The notes under the pieces were generated by a model, which was given only the letters and a program-made list of their open reading frames with translations, had not been told where the DNA came from and did no database searches. Below are positions 17,107 through 26,140 of a stretch of 51,457 nucleotides of DNA, piece after piece (the stretch's first letter is position 1; the number at the start of each line of letters is the position of its first letter). This stretch comes from Evansella tamaricis (lineage in GTDB: Bacteria; Bacillota; Bacilli; Bacillales; Salisediminibacteriaceae), in the NCBI RefSeq assembly GCF_019042215.1, contig NZ_JAHQCS010000163.1:1-51457 (forward strand), written 5' to 3'. The translations under genes and the position numbers were made by a program.

Positions 17107-17340
17107 ATGAAAAAAATTAGTAAAGTTATTTGTACTGCTATGGTTTTAGCTATGTTAACGATAACACCTACAGTTAGTAATGCTCACCATGGTGGTTCTA
17201 GCTGGCAAACCCATTATACTTACTATCAATGCGTACACAATGCTGGCTACTTTAAATATGAACAACAGCATAGACATATCGGAACTAGGCAAGAGTTTCG
17301 TACGATTAGTACACGAGTTAGCCCTTTTTGTCCACAGTAA
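17107..17340 (+). CDS. Small secreted peptide upstream of an ABC exporter
   Basis: 77 residues. Signal peptide 1-26 (basic KKISK start, hydrophobic core, cleavage after SNA). The mature part of about 51 residues is rich in H, Y, S and T, with two cysteines (CVHNAG and the SPFCPQ end) that could form a disulphide. An AAGGGGGT ribosome site precedes the ATG. A permease and ATPase follow on the same strand 160 bases later. The layout (secreted peptide, large FtsX-type permease, ATPase) recalls lactococcin 972-type bacteriocin loci, where the membrane protein and ATPase give immunity or export. No sequence match to lactococcin 972 could be confirmed by eye. Candidate peptide toxin or signal. Confidence 0.65.
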   Translation: MKKISKVICTAMVLAMLTITPTVSNAHHGGSSWQTHYTYYQCVHNAGYFKYEQQHRHIGTRQEFRTISTRVSPFCPQ

Positions 17341-17500
17341 ACCGCTCGTAGTAGAGAGAAATATTTCCAACTGACAAGCATAAGCATCCTCATCATATTT
17401 TATTTAATGAGTATTGCCTTTTTTATCATTTAAAGTTTATCATTCTGAGCGGAGATAATTTTACAACTATAAGTTGATTCTCATAAGGGGGTGAAATTCA

Positions 17501-20050
17501 ATGATTCTTTACTTAAAATCTAGTTTTTCCGTCCGTTGGAAGTTGTATGTGACGCTGGTTCTTGTTATCGCCTGTTTAGGGATTGGTTATTTGTCGACCC
17601 AAGTGGTGACAGAACGTATTTCCATAGAAGCACATAAGGATTTGGAAGATCATTGGCGATATCAATACGATATTCTTGTAACTCCTGAATTAGATCAAGA
17701 GGTAAGGGGATTAGCGGATGGGTGGGTAACCCCTCAAAGCAGTATTGCCAGTTATGGCGGTATTTCGTTAGAGGACTGGGAAGCAATAAAGGAGATTGAT
17801 GGCGTTGAAGTTGCTGCTCCCGTTTCCATGCTCGGATTTTTCGAGTTTGTTGGAATGAATTCACATAGCTCAAATGCTCAGCCGGGTAATTGGTATGAAA
17901 TACATAAACAGGTGACCGCTTTTGACGGCCTGAAATCACATACATTGTCTGAGTACTCCTTTATATCAGAGTATTATAGTCCAGACATGGAAGAAACATA
18001 TTTATATCAAAGGAGGCTTAAAGAAAGGGGATATCCAATTAATGTCACTCCAGGCAGTTCGGTGCGTTATCCGAATGAGATGCTTTTAGTGGCAATAGAC
18101 CCTGAGATGGAGGAAAAGCTATTCAATGTCTCTGATAGTATGGTGTCTGGAAGCTATTTAGATGATTTTACTGCTGAAGTTGCCAGTATGCCTGTCGTTT
18201 CTGTTATCGCTCTTCAACAACCGAGTTACGAGATGGAGGAAAGGATTACAGTCCATGAGATATCGGTTCCAGAAGACGTGAGTTCAGACGATGTTCTAGG
18301 GAGAACAGATGATTATTTAAATAGCTTACCAAAAGAACAAATTGCAGAATTAACGATCTCAACGATGGACAGAGACTTAAGATATGAGTATGCGGATATT
18401 CATTTTGATGACGATGGGTATGTGAAGGTACCCCACAATTTAAAAGTGGTTCCAACAGAGATAATCAAGTTTTCACCAATTACATATGATTTAATTGAAC
18501 ACAATGAGGGAGAGCTGCCAATACTTCAAGCAGCTATTTACAGGAATACAAGTGAGTTTTACGATAATATTCATGTACCATTTTATCGTTATGAAATGGG
18601 GCAAAGAAGAATCTATGATTTTACAGTAGATATCATTGGTTACTATGATTCATCAAAAATAACCCCAAATTATGAAGGAGCTTGGGAACAAGGGGACCCC
18701 GTCGATATTTATACACCACATCACAGCATGATTGTAAAAAATGGTCTAGGGGAGGAAATCAAACCGACCCCGTTATTACCAATACCTGTGAAAGCCTCGT
18801 ATTATCCAGGGGCACCAGATATGCTCACAACGTTAGAGAATGTGAGGCATGTGTATGGAGATGACCCGCCACTCTCCTCGATTCGAGTAGTCGTATCTGA
18901 TGTGGACGAAAGATCAGAAGAAAGTCAGCGGAAAATTGAAGCCGTCGCTACTGAAATACAAGAAAAAACAGGTCATCACGTGGAAATAATGTTAGGATCA
19001 TCAGCCAGTCGAGTGCATGTCCAACTAGCAGGAACAGAAGTAGATGAAGCTGGGACGGTCGAAGAGGGGTGGCAGCAACGTGGAGTTAGCTGGTCTATCG
19101 GAAACCAGATTGAACAAACAAATATTCTTTTATTTGTCTATCTTTTAGTGATAAGTATCATTTTTTGTTTCACCGTCATTACTCATAGTTTACTGAATCG
19201 TTCTGTTGATTTTGCAATGCTTAGAGCAATTGGTTGGCCAAGGACAAAATTAATGATGTCACTATTGTTGGAAGTAGTAATTATCAGTTTCATCCCTTTT
19301 ATCGTTTTATGGATCGGGGACTTGTGGATGAACACATTGCAGTTCATCGATTATATGGTTATTTGGCTTATAACGTTCTTTATTTTAGTCATTAGTTATG
19401 GTACTGGCGGTTTTAAAGCACTCAAGTTATCACCATCGAAAGGATTAGCTGGTGAAGGTACTGATGGGGCATTCCTGCGTGTTATACCTATTCGAGGGAT
19501 CCTCTCTTATGTTGTCCACCAACTTTTCCGCCGGCCGTTGCGATTTGGGTTATTGACTATCGTTATTGCCCTTACTACTTTTATGCTTTTGCTTACCTTA
19601 GCCACGCAACAAAGTCTATCTGATTTTTTGTATTTGAGCTTTTTAGGGGAAGCGATTGACTTGAAACTATCAAACTACCAAACCGCATTATTGTTTGTGA
19701 GTATACTCCTTGCGCTAATCAACACATTTTTATTACTTTATTTAAATTTTTCTGAACGGAAAAAAGAGTTTTATATCTTCCGCTCTATTGGCTGGTCAAC
19801 GAAGCAAATCCAAGGATTAATTCATTTAGAATCAATCATCGTTTCTGTCGCTGGTTCCTTACTTGGGGCATTAGGAGGATATTATGTCATTCATTCATTT
19901 TTAGTAATACCAATACCTTTCTGGATAGTGGGGAGCATCATCGTTTTACCAGTCCTTCTCATTTCTCTTTATACGTTTTGTTTCACGGCAAAACTTAGCA
20001 TGAACACAGTGAGAAAAAATCGTAATGCAATTTTTAACAGGGGGACCTAG
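17501..20050 (+). CDS. ABC transporter permease, FtsX/MacB type
   Basis: 849 residues. TM1 is about residues 14-33 (LYVTLVLVIACLGIGYLS). A large extracellular domain (about 34-540) follows. Then come two groups of membrane helices, each containing an FtsX signature: FAMLRAIGWPRTKLMMSLLL and FYIFRSIGWSTKQIQGLIHL. This is the topology of FtsX-type exporters and of bacteriocin-associated membrane proteins, with the ectodomain likely contacting a peptide or envelope substrate. The ATG follows AAGGGGGTGAAATTCA. Its stop is one base from the start of the ATPase gene, so the two are translationally coupled. Confidence 0.88.
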   Translation: MILYLKSSFSVRWKLYVTLVLVIACLGIGYLSTQVVTERISIEAHKDLEDHWRYQYDILVTPELDQEVRGLADGWVTPQSSIASYGGISLEDWEAIKEIDGVEVAAPVSMLGFFEFVGMNSHSSNAQPGNWYEIHKQVTAFDGLKSHTLSEYSFISEYYSPDMEETYLYQRRLKERGYPINVTPGSSVRYPNEMLLVAIDPEMEEKLFNVSDSMVSGSYLDDFTAEVASMPVVSVIALQQPSYEMEERITVHEISVPEDVSSDDVLGRTDDYLNSLPKEQIAELTISTMDRDLRYEYADIHFDDDGYVKVPHNLKVVPTEIIKFSPITYDLIEHNEGELPILQAAIYRNTSEFYDNIHVPFYRYEMGQRRIYDFTVDIIGYYDSSKITPNYEGAWEQGDPVDIYTPHHSMIVKNGLGEEIKPTPLLPIPVKASYYPGAPDMLTTLENVRHVYGDDPPLSSIRVVVSDVDERSEESQRKIEAVATEIQEKTGHHVEIMLGSSASRVHVQLAGTEVDEAGTVEEGWQQRGVSWSIGNQIEQTNILLFVYLLVISIIFCFTVITHSLLNRSVDFAMLRAIGWPRTKLMMSLLLEVVIISFIPFIVLWIGDLWMNTLQFIDYMVIWLITFFILVISYGTGGFKALKLSPSKGLAGEGTDGAFLRVIPIRGILSYVVHQLFRRPLRFGLLTIVIALTTFMLLLTLATQQSLSDFLYLSFLGEAIDLKLSNYQTALLFVSILLALINTFLLLYLNFSERKKEFYIFRSIGWSTKQIQGLIHLESIIVSVAGSLLGALGGYYVIHSFLVIPIPFWIVGSIIVLPVLLISLYTFCFTAKLSMNTVRKNRNAIFNRGT

Positions 20051-20051
20051 A

Positions 20052-20717
20052 ATGATAGAGTTAAAGAATGTAGTCAAAAGCTATAAACTTGGAACAAAGC
20101 GTGTGGACGTGCTAAAAAATATTTCCTTTACGATACAAGATCATAGCTATGTTTCCATAGTGGGACCTTCTGGATCTGGGAAGTCAACTTTAATTCATAC
20201 AATCGGAGGAATGGAGCCGATTGACGAAGGGGAAATTTGGGTGAACGATCAGGCTGTTCATCAACTTAATGATAAACATTTGGCAAAGCTAAGACAAAAT
20301 ATGATCAGTTATGTATTCCAGCAATTCCAATTACTTCCGACAGCAACAGCACTTGAAAATGTGATGATGCCATTATTAACGGTGTTTTCTTCTGGGTTTG
20401 TAAAGCAAAGGGCTGAGAATGCGTTAAAGCGGGTAGGGTTGGCGCACCGACTCCACCATCTCCCTACTCGATTATCTGGGGGAGAACAGCAAAGGGTTGC
20501 CATTGCAAGAGCATTGATTACAGACCCGGAAATTATTCTAGCAGACGAGCCTACTGGTAACTTGGATTCAGAAACTGGGAGTAACATCATTCATCTATTA
20601 GAGGAAATTCACAAAGAAAAAGGGGTAACTGTCGTAGTCATTACTCATGATGAAGGAATTGCGGAACGTACAAATAGACAAATTCAAATTCTAGATGGAA
20701 AGTTATTAACTAAGTAG
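20052..20717 (+). CDS. ABC transporter ATP-binding protein (MacB/LolD type)
   Basis: 221 residues from MIELKNVVKSYKLG. Walker A GPSGSGKST, Q-loop region VFQQFQLLPT, signature LSGGEQQRVAIARAL, Walker B IILADEPTGNLD and H-loop VVITHD are all intact. It powers the FtsX-type permease encoded immediately upstream. The ATG at 20052 follows AGGGGG, which lies in the last codons of the permease gene. An upstream in-frame ATG at 20025 lies inside that gene and has no ribosome site. Confidence 0.93.
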   Translation: MIELKNVVKSYKLGTKRVDVLKNISFTIQDHSYVSIVGPSGSGKSTLIHTIGGMEPIDEGEIWVNDQAVHQLNDKHLAKLRQNMISYVFQQFQLLPTATALENVMMPLLTVFSSGFVKQRAENALKRVGLAHRLHHLPTRLSGGEQQRVAIARALITDPEIILADEPTGNLDSETGSNIIHLLEEIHKEKGVTVVVITHDEGIAERTNRQIQILDGKLLTK

Positions 20718-20724
20718 ATATTCA

Positions 20725-20907
20725 CTACTTCTTCTTTGTACACGAACTTGAATAAGCCAAGCAGGAACCCCTATTCCTTGAGTTTTTGTGTTTGCTTTTA
20801 TTAAAACTTAAGACATTTAATAAGTCCTTTATTTTTTTCTCATTCTTCATGTGCACAAGTCGATGAACGGCTTCATGGAGCACTATCAAGTTTGGAAATG
20901 TAAACAA
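20725..20907 (-). pseudogene. Group II intron maturase C-terminal fragment
   Basis: About 60 codons: FPNLIVLHEAVHRLVHMKN, then EKKIKDLLNVL and a basic tail. The NLxxLHxxVHxLxH pattern is the end of the HNH/En region in LtrA-type reverse transcriptase-maturases. Nothing of the reverse transcriptase remains upstream; REP copy C and its trailing module lie where it should be. The open frame extends through that repeat, but the extension is repeat-derived. Convergent with the ABC ATPase, seven bases from its stop. Confidence 0.6.
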
Positions 20908-20910
20908 CAA

Positions 20911-21050
20911 AAAAGAAGCAGGGGACGGACCTTGCGCTACCCAAAAAGGGAGCGAAAGGCCCGTCCCCACTGCTTCTGATTTCAAATAGGACAAACTATA
21001 TTTCACCACTGTAAATTGATGAAGGAGCATGAGAACCGTCACGGTGCTCC
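20911..21050. repeat. REP-like element copy C, abutting a helicase stop codon
   Basis: Hairpin arms GGGGACGG (20921-20928) and CCGTCCCC (20961-20968), then a 56-base module (20995-21050) nearly identical to 16840-16895. The element ends exactly at base 21050, and the helicase TGA starts at 21051. It seems to have been placed right at the 3' end of that gene. Confidence 0.85.
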
Positions 21051-22913
21051 TCAAAACTGCGGTCGACATTTTGGAAGATCATTTAATACTTCCCCTTGTC
21101 GATCAACGCATTTAATCTCCAATCCATCCGTGACAATTCCATAACGGACAGAATGGTCCGCTTCCATATAAGACGTTAACTGTGCGGAAGCATTCTCAAT
21201 CCCTGCCCCAAACCTTTTTATTTCCGCGAAAATATAAGGGATCAGCTCCCCGTTCACATAAATACTTACTACAATGTCAACATAGCCCCGTTTGGAAAAT
21301 TGCTGGACTGGAAACTCAAGCTGAATGAGCTCCAAAGGATAACCGTAGGTGTTTTTCAATTCCTTCAACAACCATTGACGGACAACTTCTTCCTTCGCAT
21401 TAATATCAACTATTTGGTTCGTTAATTGATAATCCTGTATTCCAATTGAATGAAACGGTCGTAACGAACAGTCCCGTTTGACCCGTAGATGATCGTTATT
21501 TATTTCCTTAATAAATTTCGATGGCTTTCTAACGGAAGACATGTAAAGAAGTTCATTTGCCCTTGTCATTCCAACGTAAAGCAGTTTCCGTTCCTCCGAA
21601 TCTAATGTAGCCTCATCATCAATATCATACATCCGATCATTCGGAATGATCCCTTCATTCAAATCAATGAGAAAAATAACTTTAAACTCTAATCCTTTAA
21701 TAGAATGCATGGTTACTAATTTCACTTTATTAGACTCGAAATCTGGCTTAGAAGTATTCAATATCTCACAAGGAATACCCGCTTTTTCAAGCCCCACACT
21801 GGCACTTTCAATCAGTCGCTTCTCTTTAGCCACCAGACATATATCATAGTGCTCATAGTCATTCAATAACGTATTGATTTCACCAAGCAAATATTCAAGC
21901 TGCTTCCCACTATTAGCAAAAAAGCGATAGACCGGCGGATGACCATGGCGATCGATTAATGATGGCTTAACGAAATCAACATTGCTGTTAATATTGGTAT
22001 CCTGTTCAATTAACCCATAAGCAGCTGTTGAAATCTCCGTGGTTGTCCGGTAATTTTTCGTAAGCATTCGCGACTTCCCACTCATGTCATAGCCAATCGT
22101 CGTATAAGGACGTCCCTTCCCTAACCAGGAGTGAGAGTATATACTTTGTGTATTATCTGCAACAAACATAATCGAGGAATGGGCCTTCTCATGATAAATA
22201 CACTTTAAAAACTCAAGTTGAACCTTTGTCAGATCCTGACTTTCGTCAATAATAATATGAGTGTACTTTCCATGGTTCATTTGCTGCGCCTCTTCCAAGG
22301 CAAGAAGATTCATCTTTTTAAAAGTGATATACCCATTTTTTTCAAGGAGAAGATTAAACGCCTCCATCAATTCAAAAATAGCTGCCCGTAGTTCAGAGTT
22401 CTTGATCAACTTCTGAGGTGTCCCGCTCCCGCCAGTTGCCCGCCCAACACGATCGATGTTCTGGTACGTTTCCACATCAGGGATATGACAAGCATTGATC
22501 CACGTCACTTCATCCAGCAAAAAGTAGCTGTTTTTTGGGGACAATATCTTACTGGTTGGATACTTTTCTTTGACCTGATGAATCGCCTTCACCATCACCT
22601 GATTTTCAATTGGCGTTGTTGATAGGTTATAGTTCACTTTCATTCTCGTTTGATATTGATTGAAATACTTAAACATGAGACTATCAATCGTTGCAATCTC
22701 TATTTCACCATTTGGCTTGAACCAATGCTCAATCTCCTGCTCATCTTCTTTAAACTTTTCATATTGATATTTGATATAGTTTAGTAACGTTTTATTATAA
22801 GTTACTAGTAATATATTATCGTCTTCTTCATGGCTATAGTGCTGATGTAAAAATGAAATCCGGCGCACCGAGACCGTTGTCTTCCCTGATCCCGCAACTC
22901 CCTTAATCATCAT
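21051..22913 (-). CDS. UvrD-like SF1A helicase with C-terminal nuclease-like domain, 5' end lost
   Basis: 620 residues from an ATG pair placed directly before Walker A (GVAGSGKTT, 5-13). Walker B is IIIDESQDL (221-228), motif III is VADNTQSIY, and late motifs are VTMHSIKGLEF and LLYVGMTRANE. The C-terminus (GYVDIVVSIY, then YIFAEIKRFG) looks like a PD-(D/E)xK domain of HsdR-N type. Homologous-looking codons continue upstream of the ATG (FSKLPSGHMMIKG) to a TGA near 22960. The Q-motif expected before Walker A is absent and no ribosome site precedes the ATG. I therefore suspect a 5' truncation or mutation; activity is doubtful. Confidence 0.8.
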   Translation of the reverse strand: MMIKGVAGSGKTTVSVRRISFLHQHYSHEEDDNILLVTYNKTLLNYIKYQYEKFKEDEQEIEHWFKPNGEIEIATIDSLMFKYFNQYQTRMKVNYNLSTTPIENQVMVKAIHQVKEKYPTSKILSPKNSYFLLDEVTWINACHIPDVETYQNIDRVGRATGGSGTPQKLIKNSELRAAIFELMEAFNLLLEKNGYITFKKMNLLALEEAQQMNHGKYTHIIIDESQDLTKVQLEFLKCIYHEKAHSSIMFVADNTQSIYSHSWLGKGRPYTTIGYDMSGKSRMLTKNYRTTTEISTAAYGLIEQDTNINSNVDFVKPSLIDRHGHPPVYRFFANSGKQLEYLLGEINTLLNDYEHYDICLVAKEKRLIESASVGLEKAGIPCEILNTSKPDFESNKVKLVTMHSIKGLEFKVIFLIDLNEGIIPNDRMYDIDDEATLDSEERKLLYVGMTRANELLYMSSVRKPSKFIKEINNDHLRVKRDCSLRPFHSIGIQDYQLTNQIVDINAKEEVVRQWLLKELKNTYGYPLELIQLEFPVQQFSKRGYVDIVVSIYVNGELIPYIFAEIKRFGAGIENASAQLTSYMEADHSVRYGIVTDGLEIKCVDRQGEVLNDLPKCRPQF

Positions 22914-23107
22914 ATGGCCACTTGGAAGCTTACTGAATCCATTGGGAAAAAGGGAGTAACGTAATAATCAATCAAGTTACCCTTTTCTCTTCACCGTCAA
23001 CTCCAGCCTAGTCAAGAAATGGCCAGCTACCAAACGTTCATTGTCAATTATCGCCTCAGTTAATAAGAAGTGAAAAAAATAAATTAATAGAAACATTTGG
23101 AACTATT

Positions 23108-23118
23108 TATGATATTAT
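23108..23118 (+). promoter_or_regulatory. Possible -10 region of the retron RNA
   Basis: TATGAT at 23108-23113, overlapping TATTAT at 23113-23118. Either would place the transcript start within a few bases of the a1 arm of the retron RNA. The upstream -35 candidate (TTAATA at 23084-23089) is weak. Confidence 0.35.
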
Positions 23119-23123
23119 GTTAA

Positions 23124-23259
23124 TGGAGTAGCTTCGAACATTAAAGGTGAAATCGCCTGTTTTGATAAGTGCAAAGGATTATTAATTCCTGGGCACCTAT
23201 TCACTATTATTCAGTTTACTATTCTCTACGGAAACTAGAAAAGTGGAATGGCTACTCCA
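23124..23259 (+). ncRNA. Retron msr-msd RNA
   Basis: The a1 arm TGGAGTAGC (23124-23132) is exactly complementary to the a2 arm GCTACTCCA (23251-23259). TAGC at the end of a1 fits the usual site of the branching G. Between them are two msr hairpins: AGGTG/CGCCT with loop AAAT near 23145-23158, and GTGC-AGGA/TCCT-GCAC at 23169-23196. A long msd stem follows (23196-23217 with 23232-23251, including CACT/AGTG and AGTTT/AAACT). It ends 31 bases before the reverse transcriptase start, as expected for a retron. The exact DNA end points cannot be read from sequence alone. Confidence 0.8.
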
Positions 23260-23290
23260 ACTTTTTCAATAATGGGGGAAGGAAGTTAGT

Positions 23291-25063
23291 ATGAATGTAG
23301 AGTTAACTAAACCAGACACTCTTTTAATATATGAATTTCAAAACTTACATTCTTTTAGTGATATAGCTAACCTATTAGAAATACCTATAGAAGTACTATG
23401 GAAAAATGTAGTTGATAAAAAAAAATACCACTCATTAAAAATCCCCAAAAAACAAAGTGATAAATTTAGAATTATAAATAAACCTTCAAAAAACCTAAAT
23501 ATAATTCAAAAAAAATTTAATTACATACTTTCTCTTGTGTATAAGTCTTCTCATTCGACATCCCACGGCTTTGAAAAACATAAAAGTATTCGTACAAATG
23601 CCATATGCCACTTGAATAGGCAACTAGTATTAAATTTAGATTTAGAAGAGTTCTTTTCCAGCATTATATTTCCAAGAGTAAGAGCCATGTTTATGACTTA
23701 TTTTAAATTTAATAACGAAGTTGCAACTACTTTAGCTAATATTTGTTGCGATAACAATAATAAGCTACCCCAAGGAGCAGCAACTTCACCAATTGTATCT
23801 AACATTATTGCGTATAAGTTAGATAAACAATTAAGTAGATTAGCACGTACAAATGGTTGCATTTATTCTAGATATGCAGATGATATAACTTTATCAACAA
23901 ATAATAAGAAATTTAGATTTGAAATTTTTAATGGGAATGATGGAGTAAAAGAAGTAGGTGAGAAAGTTAAACAGATAATTCAATCAAATGGATTTAAAAT
24001 AAATTCGAGTAAAACAAGGATTTGCGAAAATAGCAAAGCACAGTATGTAACGGGAGTTAAAGTAAATAGTAAACTTAATGTTAATAGAACTTATGTACGA
24101 AGAATACGTTCAATTTTACATACGATAGAAAAGAATTTAGATAATATTGAAGAAGCTGTAAAAATCTTCAAAGAAAAGTACCCATACAGAGCCACTCTTT
24201 TTAACAACTATGATATGTTTAATATAGTTAGAGGAATGATATCTCATATAGGACATATTAAAGGGAAGCAGGATGCAGTTTTTCAAAAGTTTGTTATTAG
24301 ATATAATAGGATAATTAGTGAAATTAACACTAAGGAAGGTACAAATTATGCCTTTCTTTATAGACCATATACCTGGACAGAATTTAGACAACAAAACATT
24401 TATGTTATCGAAGAAGATGAGATAAGTTATAGACTTGGCTCTCTTAATAAAAAAATTATCTCTTCACAAGGAAGTGCATTTTTACTTCAAGGAATTGGAC
24501 TAGTTACTAACTGGCATGTTGTAAAATGTTTTATAGAAGGTGTAATTAATAATGAACTAGCTACTTTTAATAGCAACTATTACATTCCAGTTACTAAATC
24601 CCGGTATTCTGATAAAATATGGTTTGCAAAAATAATCATGTTTGATAAAGGAAGAGATATAGCGGTTCTTAAAATTGACGGCGTTGATGAAAAACTTTAT
24701 GGCTTTGATTATTCTTTGGATATCAAAGAGAATATGGAATGCTGTTTACTAGGATATCCTGAATATATCCGGGATCAAACACTTCACGAAGTGGAAGGAA
24801 AAATACAGAGTCAAAGAATTAGTAGATACTATCCTAACGATTATGTAAGATATACCACAACAATGGCTATCCATGGTGGCAATAGTGGTGGTCCTGTAGT
24901 AAATAAAGAAAACAATGTAATTGCTATTGCTGTAAAAGGTAGCAATAATACAGTTGCAGAGGTAATACCGATTGGAGATTTATTAGAATCGATTAATCAG
25001 CAACAGATGATAAAGATTGAGCAGCATAATATTGTTCAAACCACAGAAGTAAGTAAATCATAA
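23291..25063 (+). CDS. Retron reverse transcriptase fused to trypsin-like serine protease
   Basis: 590 residues. The reverse transcriptase spans about 40-320: NAICH at 103-107 (retron NAxxH motif), LNLDLEEFF (114-122), LPQGAATSPIVSN (159-171), catalytic YADD (195-198) and VTG (253-255). Residues about 385-570 form a chymotrypsin-fold protease: H409 in TNWHV, D456 in GRDIAVL, S532 in HGGNSGGPV. The enzyme should copy the msd RNA upstream into branched ssDNA, and the protease is the built-in effector candidate. Reverse transcriptase-protease fusions are a catalogued retron class (type XI in my memory of the published scheme, unchecked). The ATG follows GGGGGAAGGAAG. Defence by abortive infection is the family expectation, not shown here. 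Confidence 0.93.
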   Translation: MNVELTKPDTLLIYEFQNLHSFSDIANLLEIPIEVLWKNVVDKKKYHSLKIPKKQSDKFRIINKPSKNLNIIQKKFNYILSLVYKSSHSTSHGFEKHKSIRTNAICHLNRQLVLNLDLEEFFSSIIFPRVRAMFMTYFKFNNEVATTLANICCDNNNKLPQGAATSPIVSNIIAYKLDKQLSRLARTNGCIYSRYADDITLSTNNKKFRFEIFNGNDGVKEVGEKVKQIIQSNGFKINSSKTRICENSKAQYVTGVKVNSKLNVNRTYVRRIRSILHTIEKNLDNIEEAVKIFKEKYPYRATLFNNYDMFNIVRGMISHIGHIKGKQDAVFQKFVIRYNRIISEINTKEGTNYAFLYRPYTWTEFRQQNIYVIEEDEISYRLGSLNKKIISSQGSAFLLQGIGLVTNWHVVKCFIEGVINNELATFNSNYYIPVTKSRYSDKIWFAKIIMFDKGRDIAVLKIDGVDEKLYGFDYSLDIKENMECCLLGYPEYIRDQTLHEVEGKIQSQRISRYYPNDYVRYTTTMAIHGGNSGGPVVNKENNVIAIAVKGSNNTVAEVIPIGDLLESINQQQMIKIEQHNIVQTTEVSKS

Positions 25064-25279
25064 CTTGTATGGATGTGCGCTCCTAATATAAGTATGCAAG
25101 CATATCAGGCTCAAATTTATAAACTTTAGAAAATTTTTATAATAATTTGCTAATGAGCTTTTACTTTACTCCTTATAACTTCTTTTCTATGCAGACAAGA
25201 TCATAAAAAAAGGATTGATTTCCCGATAGAACATGTATCTTGAAATATTATGGAGAATTAAAGTGAATGGGGGAAAAAG

Positions 25280-26140
25280 ATGAAGAATAATCTGTTTGAA
25301 ATTAAGTATTATGAAACATATTATATTGCAAATATTATTAAGAATGTCATTAATGATCCATTTCCATATCTAATTAATTTGAATGAGTTTTATGGAGATG
25401 GAAATGAATGTCGTTTGGTACAAGGATTTCAAAAAAACTCAGTATTTCATCAATTTATTCAATTTGTTATTGAAAGTTTAATGGATGAAGAGATGAATAA
25501 CGTTTCTATAAGCGAACGTTTAGAGATGGAGAAAAAATACAACATTGGATTTCATGATATAAATTACAGGGAATTACCCATCGAGGAGGCACTAAAATAT
25601 TATTCAATACCTCATGAGAGTTTTTCAGAATGGATTCAATTTAATAATATAAAATTCGAGGATGTAACACCAGATGATATAAGTGATTATTACTTTGAAT
25701 TATGTGAAGACGAGGTTTATATTCTATCTGAAAAAATGGCTAGTGAGGTATTTTATATCTTATTCATGAACCGATATTTATTAGGAAAATTTAATGAGCT
25801 AGTTGCAAGCGTCATTTCAAATATATCCTTAGAAGATGATTTTCTGAGATTAGAGGAAAAGAAACATTTTAAACGAGATGGCGTTTTACATAGAAAGCAC
25901 ATACCTCAGTGGGTAAAAAACGCTATTTTTTTCAGGGATAGAGGAAGGTGTGTTTTATGTAATAAAGATTTATCAAAATTATTATCTTTACAAAATTATA
26001 AGAATTTTGACCATATTGTTCCATTAGCATTAGGAGGTATGAATGACGTTAGTAATATTCAATTGTTATGTTCCAAATGTAATTTGGAAAAACATGATGG
26101 GGCTTCGCTAACATCTATTCTATATGAGAAATGGTTTTAA
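25280..26140 (+). CDS. HNH endonuclease, possible retron neighbour effector
   Basis: 286 residues. The last about 70 residues are an HNH domain with zinc knuckles: C224-x2-C227, DH at 244-245 (FDHIVPLALGG), N259, C264-x2-C267 and H272. The N-terminal 200 residues are acidic and helical and unrecognised; they may be a sensor or target-binding part. The start follows GGGGGAAAAAG. It lies 216 bases past the retron gene on the same strand with no obvious terminator between them, so co-transcription is possible. It could equally be an independent restriction gene. Confidence 0.82.
   Translation: MKNNLFEIKYYETYYIANIIKNVINDPFPYLINLNEFYGDGNECRLVQGFQKNSVFHQFIQFVIESLMDEEMNNVSISERLEMEKKYNIGFHDINYRELPIEEALKYYSIPHESFSEWIQFNNIKFEDVTPDDISDYYFELCEDEVYILSEKMASEVFYILFMNRYLLGKFNELVASVISNISLEDDFLRLEEKKHFKRDGVLHRKHIPQWVKNAIFFRDRGRCVLCNKDLSKLLSLQNYKNFDHIVPLALGGMNDVSNIQLLCSKCNLEKHDGASLTSILYEKWF

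Noticed and set aside
20725-21069. A single 114-residue gene across this stretch
   Set aside because: The first half is translated REP repeat; only the last about 60 codons resemble a maturase tail.
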